Assembly (NCBI RefSeq): GCF_018130245.1
Contig: NZ_JAFCKP010000011.1
Location: 62,001 to 126,000 of the forward strand
DNA from: Bradyrhizobium sp. SZCCT0231
GTDB taxonomy: Bacteria > Pseudomonadota > Alphaproteobacteria > Rhizobiales > Xanthobacteraceae
Reading direction: 5' to 3'
Length of the DNA stretch: 64,000 nucleotides
Both the position numbers and the translations under genes were made by a program. Under the pieces are notes generated by a model. It made no database searches, was not told the origin of the DNA, and was given only the letters and a program-made list of their open reading frames with translations. This document shows, piece after piece, positions 18,763-28,972 of this stretch (position 1 is the first letter of the stretch; each line of letters begins with the position of its first letter).

Positions 18763-19866
18763 ATGTTTTACTGGCTGATCGAGCTCTCCAACACATTTCC
18801 GGGCTTCGGTGCGTTTCGCACCTTCCTGAACGTCTTCCGCTACATCACCTTCCGCACCGGCGGCGCCGTCGTGACCGGCGCGCTGTTCGTGTTCCTGTTC
18901 GGGCCCTGGATCATCGATCACTTACGCATCCGCCAGGGCAAGGGCCAGCCGATCCGCACCGACGGTCCGCAATCGCATCTCGCCAAGAAGGGCACGCCCA
19001 CCATGGGCGGGCTGATGATCCTGTCCGGGCTCACGGTCGGCACCGTTCTGTGGGCCAATCCGCTCAACCCCTATGTCTGGATCGTGCTCGCGGTGACGCT
19101 CGGCTTCGGCTTCGTCGGCTTCTATGACGATTACCTCAAGGTGACCAAGCAGACCACGACCGGATTTGGCAGCAAGCTTCGCCTACTGATCGAGGCGGTG
19201 ATTGCGCTGGTCGCCTGCTACGCGTTGGTGCGGCTGAACCGCGATCCCGCCTCGACCGCGCTGACGGTTCCGTTCCTGAAGGACACGGTGCTGCATTTCG
19301 GCTGGTTCTTCGTCATCTTCGGCGCCTTCGTCATCGTCGGCTCCGGCAACGCGGTGAACCTCACCGACGGTCTCGACGGCCTCGCCATCGTTCCCGTGAT
19401 GATCGCGACCGCGAGCTTTGCGATGATCGCCTATCTCGCCGGCAACGCCGTGTTCGCCGAATATCTCCAGATCAAATATGTCGCGGGTACCGGCGAGCTC
19501 GCGGTGCTCTGCGGCGCGCTGCTGGGGGCCGGTCTCGGCTTCCTCTGGTTCAACGCGCCGCCGGCCTCGATCTTCATGGGCGACACGGGCTCGCTCGCGC
19601 TCGGCGGCATGCTGGGCGCCATCGCGGTCGCGGTGAAGCACGAGATCGTGCTCGCGGTGATCGGCGGCCTGTTCGTGTTGGAGGCGGTCTCCGTCATCGT
19701 GCAGGTGGTGTCATTCAAGCTCACCGGCAAACGCATCTTCCGCATGGCGCCGATCCATCACCATTTCGAGCAGCTCGGCTGGACCGAGCCGCAGATCGTG
19801 ATCCGGTTCTGGATCATCTCGGTGATGCTGGCGCTCGCCGGCCTCTCGACGCTGAAGCTGCGCTGA
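18763..19866 (+). CDS. mraY: Phospho-MurNAc-pentapeptide transferase MraY
   Basis: A 367-residue polytopic membrane enzyme (about ten helices) that transfers phospho-MurNAc-pentapeptide to undecaprenyl phosphate, making lipid I. Conserved elements are [12 protein letters not shown], the Asp pair in [21 protein letters not shown], and the histidine block [16 protein letters not shown] 9 nt before ATG 18763 supports the start. murD begins 10 nt after its stop. Confidence 0.96.
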   Translation: MFYWLIELSNTFPGFGAFRTFLNVFRYITFRTGGAVVTGALFVFLFGPWIIDHLRIRQGKGQPIRTDGPQSHLAKKGTPTMGGLMILSGLTVGTVLWANPLNPYVWIVLAVTLGFGFVGFYDDYLKVTKQTTTGFGSKLRLLIEAVIALVACYALVRLNRDPASTALTVPFLKDTVLHFGWFFVIFGAFVIVGSGNAVNLTDGLDGLAIVPVMIATASFAMIAYLAGNAVFAEYLQIKYVAGTGELAVLCGALLGAGLGFLWFNAPPASIFMGDTGSLALGGMLGAIAVAVKHEIVLAVIGGLFVLEAVSVIVQVVSFKLTGKRIFRMAPIHHHFEQLGWTEPQIVIRFWIISVMLALAGLSTLKLR

Positions 19867-19876
19867 CGGGTACGCG

Positions 19877-21274
19877 ATGATCCCGGTCACATCCTTCGCC
19901 GGCAAGACGGTCGCGGTGTTTGGCCTCGGCGGCTCGGGGCTCGCCTCCTGCGATGCCTTGAAGGCGGGCGGTGCCGAGGTGGTCGCCGCCGACGACAATG
20001 CCGAGAATGTCGCCAAGGCCGCGCAGGCCGGCTTCATCACCGCCGACTTGCGCAACGTCTCCTGGGCGAATTTCGCAGCGCTCGTGCTCGCGCCCGGCGT
20101 GCCGCTGACCCATCCGGTGCCGCACTGGAGCGTGCTGAAAGCGCGCGAGGCCGGCTGTGAGGTGATCGGCGACATCGAGCTGTTCTGCCGCGAGCGGCGC
20201 CGACACGCGCCGGATGCGCCGTTCGTCGCCATCACCGGCACCAACGGCAAGTCGACCACGACGGCGCTGATCGCGCATCTGACCAGGGTCGCCGGCTACG
20301 ACACCCAGATGGGCGGCAATATCGGCACAGCGATCCTGTCGCTGGAGCCGCCGCGCATGGGCCGCGTTCACGTCATCGAGATGTCGTCCTACCAGATCGA
20401 CCTCACGCCATCGCTCGATCCCTCCGTCGGCATTTTGCTGAATGTCAGCGAGGACCATATCGACCGCCACGGCACCATCGGGCACTACGCCGCGGTGAAG
20501 GAGCGCCTCGTTGCCGGTGTGCAGGCCGGCGGCACTGCGATTGTCGGCGTCGATGACGGCTATTGCCGCGACATCGCCGACCGGCTCGACCGTGCCGGCA
20601 AGAACGCGGTGCGCATCTCCGTCAAGAACCCGCTCGCGTCAGGCATTTATGTCGAGCACGGCACCATCGTGCGCGCCTCCGGCGGCGCCCGCAGCGAGGT
20701 CGCCGCGCTCGGCGGCATCGGGTCGCTGCGCGGCTTGCACAATGCGCAGAACGCAGCCTGCGCGGCCGCCGCCGCGCTCGCGATGGGCATCAGCCAGGAC
20801 GTGCTGCAGAACGGCCTGCGCAGCTTTCCGGGCCTCGCGCATCGCATGGAGCAGGTCGGCCGGCGCGGCAACGTGCTGTTCGTCAACGATTCCAAGGGCA
20901 CCAATGCGGACGCCACGGCGCATGCGCTGTCGTCGTTCGCAGATATCTACTGGATTGCCGGCGGCAAGCCGAAGGCGGGTGGCATCACAAGCCTGACCGG
21001 CTATTTCCCGCGCATCCGAAAAGCCTATCTGATCGGCGAGGCCGCGCAGGAGTTTTCTGGGACGCTGGGGCAAGTGCCGCACGAGATCAGCCAGACGCTG
21101 GACGTCGCCGTCGAGCACGCCGCGCGCGATGCGGAAGCCTCGGGCCTCACCGACGCCGTCGTGCTGCTGTCGCCGGCCTGCGCATCGTTCGACCAGTACC
21201 GCAATTTCGAAATCCGCGGCGCGAAGTTCCGCGAACTGGTGCAGGCGCTGCCGGGTGTGAAGCCGGTGGTGTGA
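19877..21274 (+). CDS. murD: UDP-MurNAc-L-alanine:D-glutamate ligase MurD
   Basis: A 465-residue cytoplasmic Mur ligase adding D-Glu to UDP-MurNAc-L-Ala. The N-terminal nucleotide fold shows [15 protein letters not shown], the ATP loop is [16 protein letters not shown] near residue 118, and the central domain has [11 protein letters not shown] and [12 protein letters not shown]. The C-terminal domain carries [13 protein letters not shown] and [19 protein letters not shown]. It lies tightly between mraY and a non-canonical small gene. Confidence 0.95.
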   Translation: MIPVTSFAGKTVAVFGLGGSGLASCDALKAGGAEVVAADDNAENVAKAAQAGFITADLRNVSWANFAALVLAPGVPLTHPVPHWSVLKAREAGCEVIGDIELFCRERRRHAPDAPFVAITGTNGKSTTTALIAHLTRVAGYDTQMGGNIGTAILSLEPPRMGRVHVIEMSSYQIDLTPSLDPSVGILLNVSEDHIDRHGTIGHYAAVKERLVAGVQAGGTAIVGVDDGYCRDIADRLDRAGKNAVRISVKNPLASGIYVEHGTIVRASGGARSEVAALGGIGSLRGLHNAQNAACAAAAALAMGISQDVLQNGLRSFPGLAHRMEQVGRRGNVLFVNDSKGTNADATAHALSSFADIYWIAGGKPKAGGITSLTGYFPRIRKAYLIGEAAQEFSGTLGQVPHEISQTLDVAVEHAARDAEASGLTDAVVLLSPACASFDQYRNFEIRGAKFRELVQALPGVKPVV

Positions 21275-21277
21275 GTT

Positions 21278-21682
21278 ATGTCGCGGCGACGCTGGATCGG
21301 AATTGTCGTCGCTGCTCTTGCTGTTCCAGTCGCCGCGGGTTTTGGCTTCGTTGTTGTCGTCGACAATCTCATGAGTGGCTTCGGTGCGTGCCGCGTCGTT
21401 AGCCAGCGCGCATTCGCCTCGCCTAGCGGCAGCAAGCTGGTTGTCGTGGTCTGGAAATCATGCGGTGCGACGGTGCCCGACAGCACGCAGGCCAGCATCG
21501 TGGCGCGCGGCCGGACGTTCTCGCCTGAGAGCACGCCGACCTTTTTCAGCGTGCGCGGGCGCCTTGACGTTGTCGTCGCCTGGAGCAGCGAGCGCGCGGT
21601 CAGGATCGGGTTCATTCCCGGGCCAGATCAGATCTACAAGCGCGATCAGCGCGCGGGGGACGTTGCGATCAACTACGAATAG
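21278..21682 (+). CDS. Membrane-anchored hypothetical protein within the dcw cluster
   Basis: A 134-residue protein with an N-terminal hydrophobic segment (residues about 6-30, WIGIVVAALAVPVAAGFGFVV). The predicted extracytoplasmic part is beta-rich and includes SPSGSKLVVVVWKSCGATVP, loosely like small DUF5412-type proteins. It begins 3 nt after the murD stop and so is probably co-transcribed with it. It is not a standard dcw gene. A palindromic repeat follows before ftsW. Function unknown. Confidence 0.6.
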   Translation: MSRRRWIGIVVAALAVPVAAGFGFVVVVDNLMSGFGACRVVSQRAFASPSGSKLVVVVWKSCGATVPDSTQASIVARGRTFSPESTPTFFSVRGRLDVVVAWSSERAVRIGFIPGPDQIYKRDQRAGDVAINYE

Positions 21683-21685
21683 GGC

Positions 21686-21831
21686 TCTCGTGTCCCGGAC
21701 GCGGTGCGGCACGAAGTGACGCTCCGCAGAGCCGGGACCCAGGCCGCTACACGATACACTGCCGCGATATGGGCCCCGGCTCTGCAGCGCCGCGAAGAGG
21801 CGGCGCGCTGCGCTGCGTCCGGGGCACGAGA
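21686..21831. repeat. Palindromic repeat inside the dcw cluster (TCTCGTG family)
   Basis: The element runs from TCTCGTGTCCCGGACGCGG to GCGTCCGGGGCACGAGA, with inner GAGCCGGGACCCA / GGGCCCCGGCTC arms. It lies between the hypothetical gene and ftsW. Confidence 0.8.
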
Positions 21832-21918
21832 CTGTTCACAACTTCATCTACTTCATTAACCCCCCGGTAACCAACCTCGGCGACCAATGGACGGACCTCT
21901 GTCCGAAAGCGGCCGCCC

Positions 21919-23070
21919 ATGCTCTCCCGTGAAGAACGCACCCCCTTTTCCGAGTGGTGGTGGACCGTCGACAAGCCGCTGATGGGCGCCATCCTGGCCT
22001 TGATGCTGACCGGCGTGATCCTGTCGCTGGCCGCGAGCCCGCCGGTTGCGACCCGCATCGGGCTTGATCCCTTCCATTTCTTCGGCCGCCACGTGCTGTT
22101 CCTGGTGCCGTCCTGCATCGTGCTGATCGGGGTGTCCTTCCTGTCGCCGCGCGCAATCCGCCGCTCGGCGCTGATCATCTTCACCATCAGCATCATCCTG
22201 ATCGTGGTGACGCTCGCGATCGGCCCCGAGGTGAAGGGTTCGCGGCGCTGGATCACGCTGCTCGGAGTCAACATCCAGGCCTCCGAGATCGCCAAGCCGT
22301 CCTTCGTCGTCATCGCCGCCTGGCTGTTCGCGGAATCGACCAAGCGGCCGGAGATGCCGGCGACTTCGATGGCGCTGGTGCTGCTCATGATGCTGGTCGC
22401 TCTGCTGGTGATGGAGCCGGATTTCGGCCAGACCATGCTGATCCTGATGGTGTGGGGCTCGCTGTTCTTCATCGCAGGCATGCGCATGATCTGGGTGTTC
22501 GGCCTGGCCGGTGCGGCCGCTGCCGGCCTGTTCAGCGCCTATCTGTTCGTCCCGCACGTGGCGGGGCGCATCAAGCGCTTCATGAACCCGGCCTCGGGCG
22601 ACACCTTCCAGGTCGATACCGCCATGGAGGCCTTCTACAACGGCGGCTGGCTCGGGCTCGGTCCGGGCGAGGGCATCGCAAAACGCAGCCTGCCGGACAG
22701 CCACACCGACTTCGTGTTCGCGGTCGCCGCCGAAGAGTTCGGCATCATCCTGTGCCTTGCCATGCTGGCGCTGTTCGCTTTCGTCGTCATCCGCACGCTG
22801 TCGCGTGCCTATGCCAATGAGGACATGTTCTCGCGCTTCGCGGCCTCTGGGCTCGCGATCCTGTTCGGCGTGCAGGCAGCGATCAACATGTCGGTGAACC
22901 TGCAGCTCATCCCCGCCAAGGGCATGACGCTGCCGTTCGTCTCCTATGGCGGGTCCTCGATCGTGTCGCTGGCCTATGGCGTCGGCATGATGCTGGCCCT
23001 GACGCGGCTGCGCCCGCGCACCGAGGTCGAAGCGAGCGGTCACGCCGAAGCGATGCGGAGTTATGCCTAA
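21919..23070 (+). CDS. ftsW: Septal peptidoglycan glycosyltransferase FtsW
   Basis: A 383-residue SEDS-family polytopic membrane protein (about ten helices) that polymerises lipid II at the septum with FtsI. The family blocks are GSRRWITLLGVNIQASEIAK, TDFVFAVAAEEFG and the signature LPFVSYGGSSIVSLAYGVGM. The start at 21919 gives the usual alphaproteobacterial N-terminus (MLSREERTPFSEWWWTVDK). It is flanked on both sides by palindromic repeats. Confidence 0.95.
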   Translation: MLSREERTPFSEWWWTVDKPLMGAILALMLTGVILSLAASPPVATRIGLDPFHFFGRHVLFLVPSCIVLIGVSFLSPRAIRRSALIIFTISIILIVVTLAIGPEVKGSRRWITLLGVNIQASEIAKPSFVVIAAWLFAESTKRPEMPATSMALVLLMMLVALLVMEPDFGQTMLILMVWGSLFFIAGMRMIWVFGLAGAAAAGLFSAYLFVPHVAGRIKRFMNPASGDTFQVDTAMEAFYNGGWLGLGPGEGIAKRSLPDSHTDFVFAVAAEEFGIILCLAMLALFAFVVIRTLSRAYANEDMFSRFAASGLAILFGVQAAINMSVNLQLIPAKGMTLPFVSYGGSSIVSLAYGVGMMLALTRLRPRTEVEASGHAEAMRSYA

Positions 23071-23076
23071 CAGGGA

Positions 23077-23204
23077 TCGTGTCCCGGACCAGCGCAGCGA
23101 AGCGGAGCGCAGAGCCGGGACCCAGAAATGCGGCAGCCATGGGCCCCGGTTCAGCAGCGCACCACGCCGCAAGATGCGGCGTGCTGCGCTGCGCCCGGGG
23201 CACG
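23077..23204. repeat. Palindromic repeat between ftsW and murG (TCGTG family)
   Basis: The copy starts TCGTGTCCCGGACC 7 nt after the ftsW stop and ends GCGCCCGGGGCACG. It has the inner GAGCCGGGACCCAGAA / CATGGGCCCCGGTTC arms typical of this family. Confidence 0.75.
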
Positions 23205-23258
23205 TGCACCGTGTAGCCGGCTCGCAATGACGAAAAAGTCCTTGTAAGACTATTTGCC

Positions 23259-24359
23259 ATGGACACGTCCCCCCTGATTCTTCTCGCCGCGGGCGGCACC
23301 GGCGGCCATCTGTTCCCGGCCGAGGCGCTCGGGGTCGAATTGATCCGGCGCGGCTTTCGCGTCCGTCTCGTCACCGACGAGCGCGCGCTGCGCTATAGCG
23401 GGCTGTTCAGCAAGGACATGATCGACGTCGTCAGAAGCGAGACCGCGCGCGGCCGCAATCCGTTTCAGCTTGCCTATGCCGGCCTCACGCTCGCCGCCGG
23501 CACGCTGTCGGCCTACGCGCTGATCAAGCGGTTGAGGCCCGTCGCCGTCGTCGGCTTCGGCGGCTATCCGACGCTGCCGCCGCTGGTCGCGGCGAAATTC
23601 GCCGGCGTGCCCAGCATCATCCACGACGCCAACGCCGTGCTCGGCCGTGCCAACCGGTTCCTGTCGAGCCGCGTGCGCGCCATCGCGACGTCCTTGCCCG
23701 GCGTGCTCGATCGCGATCCGGCGCTGGCAGGCAAGACCACGACCGTCGGCACGCCGATGCGTCCGGCGATCCTCGCAGCCGCTGCGGTGAAATATGCTGC
23801 GCCCGAGGTGAACGGCCCGCTGCGCCTGCTCGTCGTCGGCGGCAGCCAGGGCGCGCGCATCATGGCCGATATCGTGCCGGGCGCGATCGAGCGGCTCGAG
23901 CCTGCGCTGTGGAGCCGTCTCATCCTCACCCAGCAGGTGCGCGAAGAGGACATGAGCCGCGTGCGCGCGGTCTACGACAAGCTCAAGATCAAGTTCGAGC
24001 TCGCGCCGTTCTTCACGGATCTGCCGGCGCGGCTCGCCTCCAACCATCTCGTGGTGTCGCGCTCCGGCGCCGGCACCGTCGCCGAGCTCGCGGCGATCGG
24101 CCGGCCCTCCATCCTGGTGCCGCTGCCCGGCTCGATCGACCAGGACCAGTTCGCCAATGCCGGCGTGCTGGCCAAGGTCGACGGCGCGATCCGCATCCCG
24201 CAGACCGAGTTCACCTCCGATCGTCTCGCCGCCGAAATCTCCGGTCTGGCCGCCGAGCCCGCGCGCCTCGCCGCCATGGCCGCGGCTGCGAAGGGGGCAG
24301 GGCGGCTTGACGCGGCCGAGAGGCTCGCGGACCTCGTGGTGAAAACCGCCGGAATTTAG
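23259..24359 (+). CDS. murG: Lipid II synthase MurG (GlcNAc transferase)
   Basis: A 366-residue GT28 enzyme, peripheral at the inner membrane, adding GlcNAc from UDP-GlcNAc to lipid I. The N-terminal glycine loop AAGGTGGHLFPAEALG and the second loop VGGSQGARIMAD are present. The UDP-GlcNAc site is VSRSGAGTVAELAAIGRPSI with PLPGSIDQDQFANA. Start ATG 23259 gives the canonical N-terminus. A methyltransferase gene separates it from murC. Confidence 0.95.
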   Translation: MDTSPLILLAAGGTGGHLFPAEALGVELIRRGFRVRLVTDERALRYSGLFSKDMIDVVRSETARGRNPFQLAYAGLTLAAGTLSAYALIKRLRPVAVVGFGGYPTLPPLVAAKFAGVPSIIHDANAVLGRANRFLSSRVRAIATSLPGVLDRDPALAGKTTTVGTPMRPAILAAAAVKYAAPEVNGPLRLLVVGGSQGARIMADIVPGAIERLEPALWSRLILTQQVREEDMSRVRAVYDKLKIKFELAPFFTDLPARLASNHLVVSRSGAGTVAELAAIGRPSILVPLPGSIDQDQFANAGVLAKVDGAIRIPQTEFTSDRLAAEISGLAAEPARLAAMAAAAKGAGRLDAAERLADLVVKTAGI

Positions 24360-24464
24360 CGTCCGCGCCGTACAAGATTGCGGACGGCTCTTTCGGCTCG
24401 ATGGTCGCGCGCGGCCGGGCCGATCGCGCCTGTTTACTCCCTTGACAAGGCGGAGGATTTGCCC

Positions 24465-25295
24465 GTGGCAGGCCTGCTGATTCATTCCCTCTCGGAGTTC
24501 TCCGACCTTATCCTCGAGGCGCTCGCGCTGGCGGATGCACGAGAGATCGTCGAGATCGGCTCGGAATACGGCGGCATGTCGCCTTTCCTTGCCGCGCATT
24601 GTCGTGGGCGCGGCGGACGACTCACCGCCATCGATCCCGCGCCGAAGCGCGAATTCATGGAGTGGCTGAAGACCAGCCCGGACGTTCGCCATCTCGCAAA
24701 AACGAGCCTGGAGGCGTTCGCCGATGTCGACGAGGCCGATGCCTGGGTCGTCGATGGCGATCACAACTGGTACACGGTCTACAACGAGCTCGGCCACATC
24801 GATGCGATCAGCCGTCGCGCCGGCAAGCCGCTTCTGGTCTTTGTGCACGACATCGGCTGGCCGTGTGGTCGGCGCGATTTCTACTATGCGCCCCAGCGAA
24901 TTCCACCCGAGTATCGCCATGCCTACAGCTTTGACGCCGGTGCGGTTCCCGGTCAGGCAGCCCTGGTCGATGGGCGAGGCTTTCGCGGCATGGGCCAGTT
25001 CGCGTTTGCCGAGGTCTCCGGCGGTGCGCGCAACGGCGTGATGACGGCGATCGACGACTTTCTGGCCGACGCGCTCAGGGGCGGCCGCGAGATCGGCTTT
25101 GCCGAGATCCCGGCCGTATTCGGGCTCGGCGTGATCTTCGATCTGGACGCGCCCTGGAGCGCGCCGCTCGCCGATCTCTTGTTGCCGTATCATCAGAACA
25201 AGCTCCTTGGCGCACTCGAGGCCAATCGCCTGCGCAACTATCTTCGCGTGCTCGATCTCCAGGATGAGGCGGCCGCGCGAACCGGCTCCCTCTGA
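24465..25295 (+). CDS. Class I SAM-dependent methyltransferase within the dcw cluster
   Basis: A 276-residue protein with a Rossmann methyltransferase core: motif I EIVEIGSEYGGMSPFLA, acidic post-I TAIDP, then WVVDGDHNWYTVYNEL and LLVFVHDIGWPCGRRDFYY. The last two blocks resemble Methyltransf_24/CmcI-like enzymes that modify small molecules or sugars. The frame opens at ATG 24378, but GGAGG sits 9 nt before GTG 24465, which I take as the start. It lies between murG and murC on the same strand. The substrate is unknown; a wall precursor or surface sugar would be speculation from context. Confidence 0.75.
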   Translation: MAGLLIHSLSEFSDLILEALALADAREIVEIGSEYGGMSPFLAAHCRGRGGRLTAIDPAPKREFMEWLKTSPDVRHLAKTSLEAFADVDEADAWVVDGDHNWYTVYNELGHIDAISRRAGKPLLVFVHDIGWPCGRRDFYYAPQRIPPEYRHAYSFDAGAVPGQAALVDGRGFRGMGQFAFAEVSGGARNGVMTAIDDFLADALRGGREIGFAEIPAVFGLGVIFDLDAPWSAPLADLLLPYHQNKLLGALEANRLRNYLRVLDLQDEAAARTGSL

Positions 25296-25513
25296 CCGCA
25301 GCGGCGACATGGTCCCCGTGATCCGAGTGCGAGCCTCGCGATCCGCGAAACGGGCCAAAATGGGGCATCCAACCGGGAAATTACCTCGTTTGGAGGCCGT
25401 ACCGGGCTTGTCCCGATCCGTCCGGTCTTGCATGAAGTGGAGGAGATTCGCCGCTGGCCGGCCACGACGGGGGTAATGCCGCGGCCGCAGCCGGACTAGA
25501 CAGAGATACAGCC

Positions 25514-26917
25514 ATGAGACTGCCGCGCGAGATCGGACCCATCCACTTCGTCGGGATCGGCGGGATCGGCATGAGCGGCATCGCCGAGGTGCTGGTCAAT
25601 CTCGGCTATGCCGTGCAGGGCTCGGACGCCGCCGATAATTACAATCTCGACCGTCTGCGCAAGAAGGGCGCGAAAGTCTCGGTCGGCCACAAGGCCGAGA
25701 ATATCGACGGCGCCGAGGTCGTGGTCGTGTCCTCCGCGATCAAGCGCGACAATCCGGAATTGATGGCGGCGCGCGAGAAACGCATTCCCGTGGTGCGCCG
25801 CGCCGAGATGCTGGCCGAGCTGATGCGCCTGAAGAGCTGCGTCGCCATCGCCGGCACGCACGGCAAGACCACGACGACGACGATGGTCGCAACGCTGCTC
25901 GATGCCGGCGGGCTCGATCCGACCGTGATCAACGGCGGCATCATCAACGCCTATGGCTCGAACGCGCGTCTCGGCGCCGGCGACTGGATGGTGGTGGAGG
26001 CCGACGAGAGCGACGGGACGTTCCTGAAGCTGCCGACCGACGTCGCGATCGTCACCAATGTCGACCCCGAGCATCTCGACCACTTCAAGACCTTCGAGGC
26101 CGTGCAGGACGCGTTCCGTCACTTCGTCGAGAATCTGCCGTTCTACGGCTTTGCCGTGATGTGCATCGATCATCCCGTGGTGCAGAGCCTCGTCGGCAGG
26201 ATCGAGGACCGCCGCATCATCACTTACGGCGAGAATCCGCAGGCCGATGCGCGCCTGGTCGATCTCACCGCGGGCGGTGGCGGCTCGAAGTTCAAGGTCG
26301 TGATCCGCGACCGCAAGACGGGCACCACGCATGAGATCGCCGACCTCGCGCTGCCGATGCCGGGCCGGCACAACGCCTCCAATGCGACGGCCGCAATTGC
26401 GGTCGCGCACGCGCTCGGCGTTTCCGACGACAAGATTCGCAGTGCCATCGCAGGCTTCGGCGGCGTCAAGCGCCGCTTCACCAAGACCGGCGAATGGAAC
26501 GGCGTCACCGTGATCGACGATTACGGCCATCACCCCGTTGAGATCGCGGCGGTGCTGAAAGCGGCGCGCGATTCCTACACCGGCAAGGTGATCGCCGTGG
26601 TGCAGCCGCATCGCTACACCCGCCTGCAATCGCTGTTCGAGGAATTCTGCACCTGCTTCAACGATGCGGATGCGGTTGTTGTCGCCGACGTCTATGCAGC
26701 GGGCGAAGCGCCGATCGAAGGCATCGACCGCGATCATTTCGTCGCCGGCCTGCGCGCCCACGGTCACCGCGAGGTGATCCCGCTGCCGGCCGCCACGGAG
26801 CTCGCCGGCATCGTCAAGGGATTGGCGAAACCAGGCGATCTCGTCGTGTGCCTGGGGGCCGGCAACATCACGCAATGGGCGTATGCGCTGCCTGGCGAAT
26901 TGAAGGCGCTGGGGTGA
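25514..26917 (+). CDS. murC: UDP-N-acetylmuramate:L-alanine ligase MurC
   Basis: A 467-residue cytoplasmic Mur ligase that starts the stem peptide by adding L-Ala to UDP-MurNAc. The N-terminal fold reads [17 protein letters not shown], the ATP loop is [19 protein letters not shown] near residue 115, and [25 protein letters not shown] and [12 protein letters not shown] are family blocks. murB starts 1-4 nt after its stop, so the two are coupled. Confidence 0.96.
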   Translation: MRLPREIGPIHFVGIGGIGMSGIAEVLVNLGYAVQGSDAADNYNLDRLRKKGAKVSVGHKAENIDGAEVVVVSSAIKRDNPELMAAREKRIPVVRRAEMLAELMRLKSCVAIAGTHGKTTTTTMVATLLDAGGLDPTVINGGIINAYGSNARLGAGDWMVVEADESDGTFLKLPTDVAIVTNVDPEHLDHFKTFEAVQDAFRHFVENLPFYGFAVMCIDHPVVQSLVGRIEDRRIITYGENPQADARLVDLTAGGGGSKFKVVIRDRKTGTTHEIADLALPMPGRHNASNATAAIAVAHALGVSDDKIRSAIAGFGGVKRRFTKTGEWNGVTVIDDYGHHPVEIAAVLKAARDSYTGKVIAVVQPHRYTRLQSLFEEFCTCFNDADAVVVADVYAAGEAPIEGIDRDHFVAGLRAHGHREVIPLPAATELAGIVKGLAKPGDLVVCLGAGNITQWAYALPGELKALG

Positions 26918-26918
26918 G

Positions 26919-27839
26919 GTGGTGAGCTTCCCCGACATCACCCCCGCTCTCAAAGCCGCGATGCCGGAGCTGCGCGGCCGGCTGCTGGCGAACCAGTCGC
27001 TGGCCGAGCTCACCTGGTTTCGCGTCGGCGGTCCGGCGCAGGTGCTGTTCACGCCGGCGGACGAGGACGATCTCGCTTACTTCCTCGCGCATCTTGCCGC
27101 CGACATTCCCGTCTATGTCATCGGCGTCGGCTCCAACCTCATCGTGCGCGACGGCGGCATTGCCGGCGTGGTGATCCGCCTTGCGCCGCGCACCTTCGGC
27201 GAGGCCACCGCGAGTGGCGACATCGTCACCGCAGGCACGGCTGCGCTCGACAAGCGCGTGGCGGAAGTGGCGGCATCCGCCAATATCGGCGGGCTCGAAT
27301 TCTACTTCGGCATTCCCGGCACCATCGGCGGCGCGCTGCGCATGAATGCCGGCGCCAATGGCGGCGAGACCAAGGACGTGCTGATCGAGGCGAGGGGCGT
27401 CGGGCGCGACGGCACCAAGCATGTCTTCTCCAACGCCGACATGAAATTCGTTTACCGCAACAGCGGCGTCGATCCCTCCATCATCTTCACCTCCGCGCGG
27501 TTTCGCGGCGAGATCAGCGATGCGGAGGCGATCCGCGCACGCATGGCGGAGGTGCAAACGCATCGCGAGACCGCGCAGCCGATCCGCGAGAAGACCGGCG
27601 GCTCGACCTTCAAGAACCCGCCGGGCCACTCCGCCTGGAAGCTGGTCGATGCCGCCGGCTGCCGCGGCCTGCGCGTCGGCGGCGCGCAGGTCTCGGAGAT
27701 GCACTGCAACTTCCTGATCAACACGGGCGATGCCACCGCGCGCGACATCGAGACGCTGGGCGAGACCGTGCGCGAACGGGTGAAGGCGAATTCCGGAATT
27801 GAGCTACACTGGGAAATCAAGCGGATCGGGGTTTCATGA
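26919..27839 (+). CDS. murB: UDP-N-acetylenolpyruvoylglucosamine reductase MurB
   Basis: A 306-residue FAD- and NADPH-dependent reductase forming UDP-MurNAc. FAD-binding blocks are [32 protein letters not shown] and [20 protein letters not shown]. The catalytic serine region [10 protein letters not shown] and the C-terminal [13 protein letters not shown] are present. This is a type II (short loop) MurB. The start is GTG 26919 (or the adjacent GTG 26922), directly after murC. Confidence 0.94.
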   Translation: MVSFPDITPALKAAMPELRGRLLANQSLAELTWFRVGGPAQVLFTPADEDDLAYFLAHLAADIPVYVIGVGSNLIVRDGGIAGVVIRLAPRTFGEATASGDIVTAGTAALDKRVAEVAASANIGGLEFYFGIPGTIGGALRMNAGANGGETKDVLIEARGVGRDGTKHVFSNADMKFVYRNSGVDPSIIFTSARFRGEISDAEAIRARMAEVQTHRETAQPIREKTGGSTFKNPPGHSAWKLVDAAGCRGLRVGGAQVSEMHCNFLINTGDATARDIETLGETVRERVKANSGIELHWEIKRIGVS

Positions 27840-27844
27840 CCACC

Positions 27845-27962
27845 GTCATTCCGGGGCTCGCGAAGCGAGAGCTACGATGCGCAATTGCGCATCGGAGAAT
27901 CCATAACCACGATCGGGAGTATGGATTCCGGGCCTGCGCCTTACGGCGCATCCCGGAATGAC
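27845..27962. repeat. Palindromic repeat between murB and ddl (GTCATTCCGGG family)
   Basis: The element is bounded by GTCATTCCGGGG and CCCGGAATGAC. It includes the palindrome TGCGCAATTGCGCA (27878-27891) and the core ATGGATTCCGGGCCTGCGCC. It fills nearly all of the 146-nt gap. Confidence 0.8.
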
Positions 27963-27985
27963 GAAGCAGATAGGTAATTGAGAAC

Positions 27986-28972
27986 ATGCGCATCACCATC
28001 CTCTTCGGCGGCTCCAATCGCGAGCGTCTGGTTTCGGTCGCCTCGGCCCAGGCGTTGCATCAGGCGTTGCCCGAGGCCGATCTGTGGTGGTGGGACGTCG
28101 AGGACAGGGTGCACGTCGTGCAGTCGAAGCAACTGCTCGAACATGCCCGCCCGTTCGAGGACGAGTTCAAGCCGGGCACATCGGGCATTCCGCTCGCACA
28201 GGCGCTCGACCAGGCCAGGGCGGAAGACCGCGTGCTGGTGCTCGGCCTGCATGGCGGGCGGGCCGAGAACGGCGAATTGCAGGTGATGTGCGAGGCGCGC
28301 GGCGTGCCGTTCACAGGCTCGGGCTCGGCGTCCTCGCATCTCGCCTTCGACAAGATCGCGGCCAAGCGCTTCGCCGCGCTCGGCGGCGTGACGCCGCCGG
28401 CGAGCGTTGCGCTTGGTGACATCGAGGAGGCCTTCGCCGAATACGGCCGGCTGATCGCAAAGCCTGCGCGCGACGGGTCGAGCTACGGCCTGATCTTCGT
28501 CAACGCCAAGCAGGACCTCGTCGCCGTCCGCAACGCGGCGAAGCACGAAGAATACGTGATCGAGCCCTACATCGCCGGCGTCGAGGCGACCTGCGGCGTG
28601 CTGGAGCGCGCCGATGGCTCGATCATCGCGCTGCCGCCGATCGAGATCATTCCAGGCGAGGGCAATTTCGATTACGCCGCGAAATATCTGTTGAAGTCGA
28701 CCCAGGAGATCTGCCCCGGCCGCTTCGCCCCCGAGATCACCGCCGCGCTGAAGACGCAGGCGATGCTGGCGCACCGGGCGATGTCCTGCACCGGCTATTC
28801 CCGATCGGATTTCATCGTCTCGGAAAGGGGCCTCGTCTATCTCGAGACCAACACGCTGCCCGGGCTGACCAAGTCCTCGCTCTACCCCAAGGCGCTGAAG
28901 GCCGAGGGCATCGCGTTCGTCGATTTCCTGCACGGGCTGGTCGAGCTCGCCGGGCGGGGCGTGCGGAAATAA
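27986..28972 (+). CDS. ddl: D-alanine:D-alanine ligase
   Basis: A 328-residue ATP-grasp ligase making the D-Ala-D-Ala used by MurF. Catalytic residues align with E. coli DdlB: Glu in FGGSNRERLVSVASA, His in LGLHGGRAENGEL, Ser/Tyr in KPARDGSSYGL and FDYAAKYL, Arg/Asp in GYSRSDFIV, and Asn/Ser in LETNTLPGLTKSSL. All active-site positions I can check are present. It stands between murB and ftsQ, a usual place in alphaproteobacteria. Confidence 0.93.
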   Translation: MRITILFGGSNRERLVSVASAQALHQALPEADLWWWDVEDRVHVVQSKQLLEHARPFEDEFKPGTSGIPLAQALDQARAEDRVLVLGLHGGRAENGELQVMCEARGVPFTGSGSASSHLAFDKIAAKRFAALGGVTPPASVALGDIEEAFAEYGRLIAKPARDGSSYGLIFVNAKQDLVAVRNAAKHEEYVIEPYIAGVEATCGVLERADGSIIALPPIEIIPGEGNFDYAAKYLLKSTQEICPGRFAPEITAALKTQAMLAHRAMSCTGYSRSDFIVSERGLVYLETNTLPGLTKSSLYPKALKAEGIAFVDFLHGLVELAGRGVRK

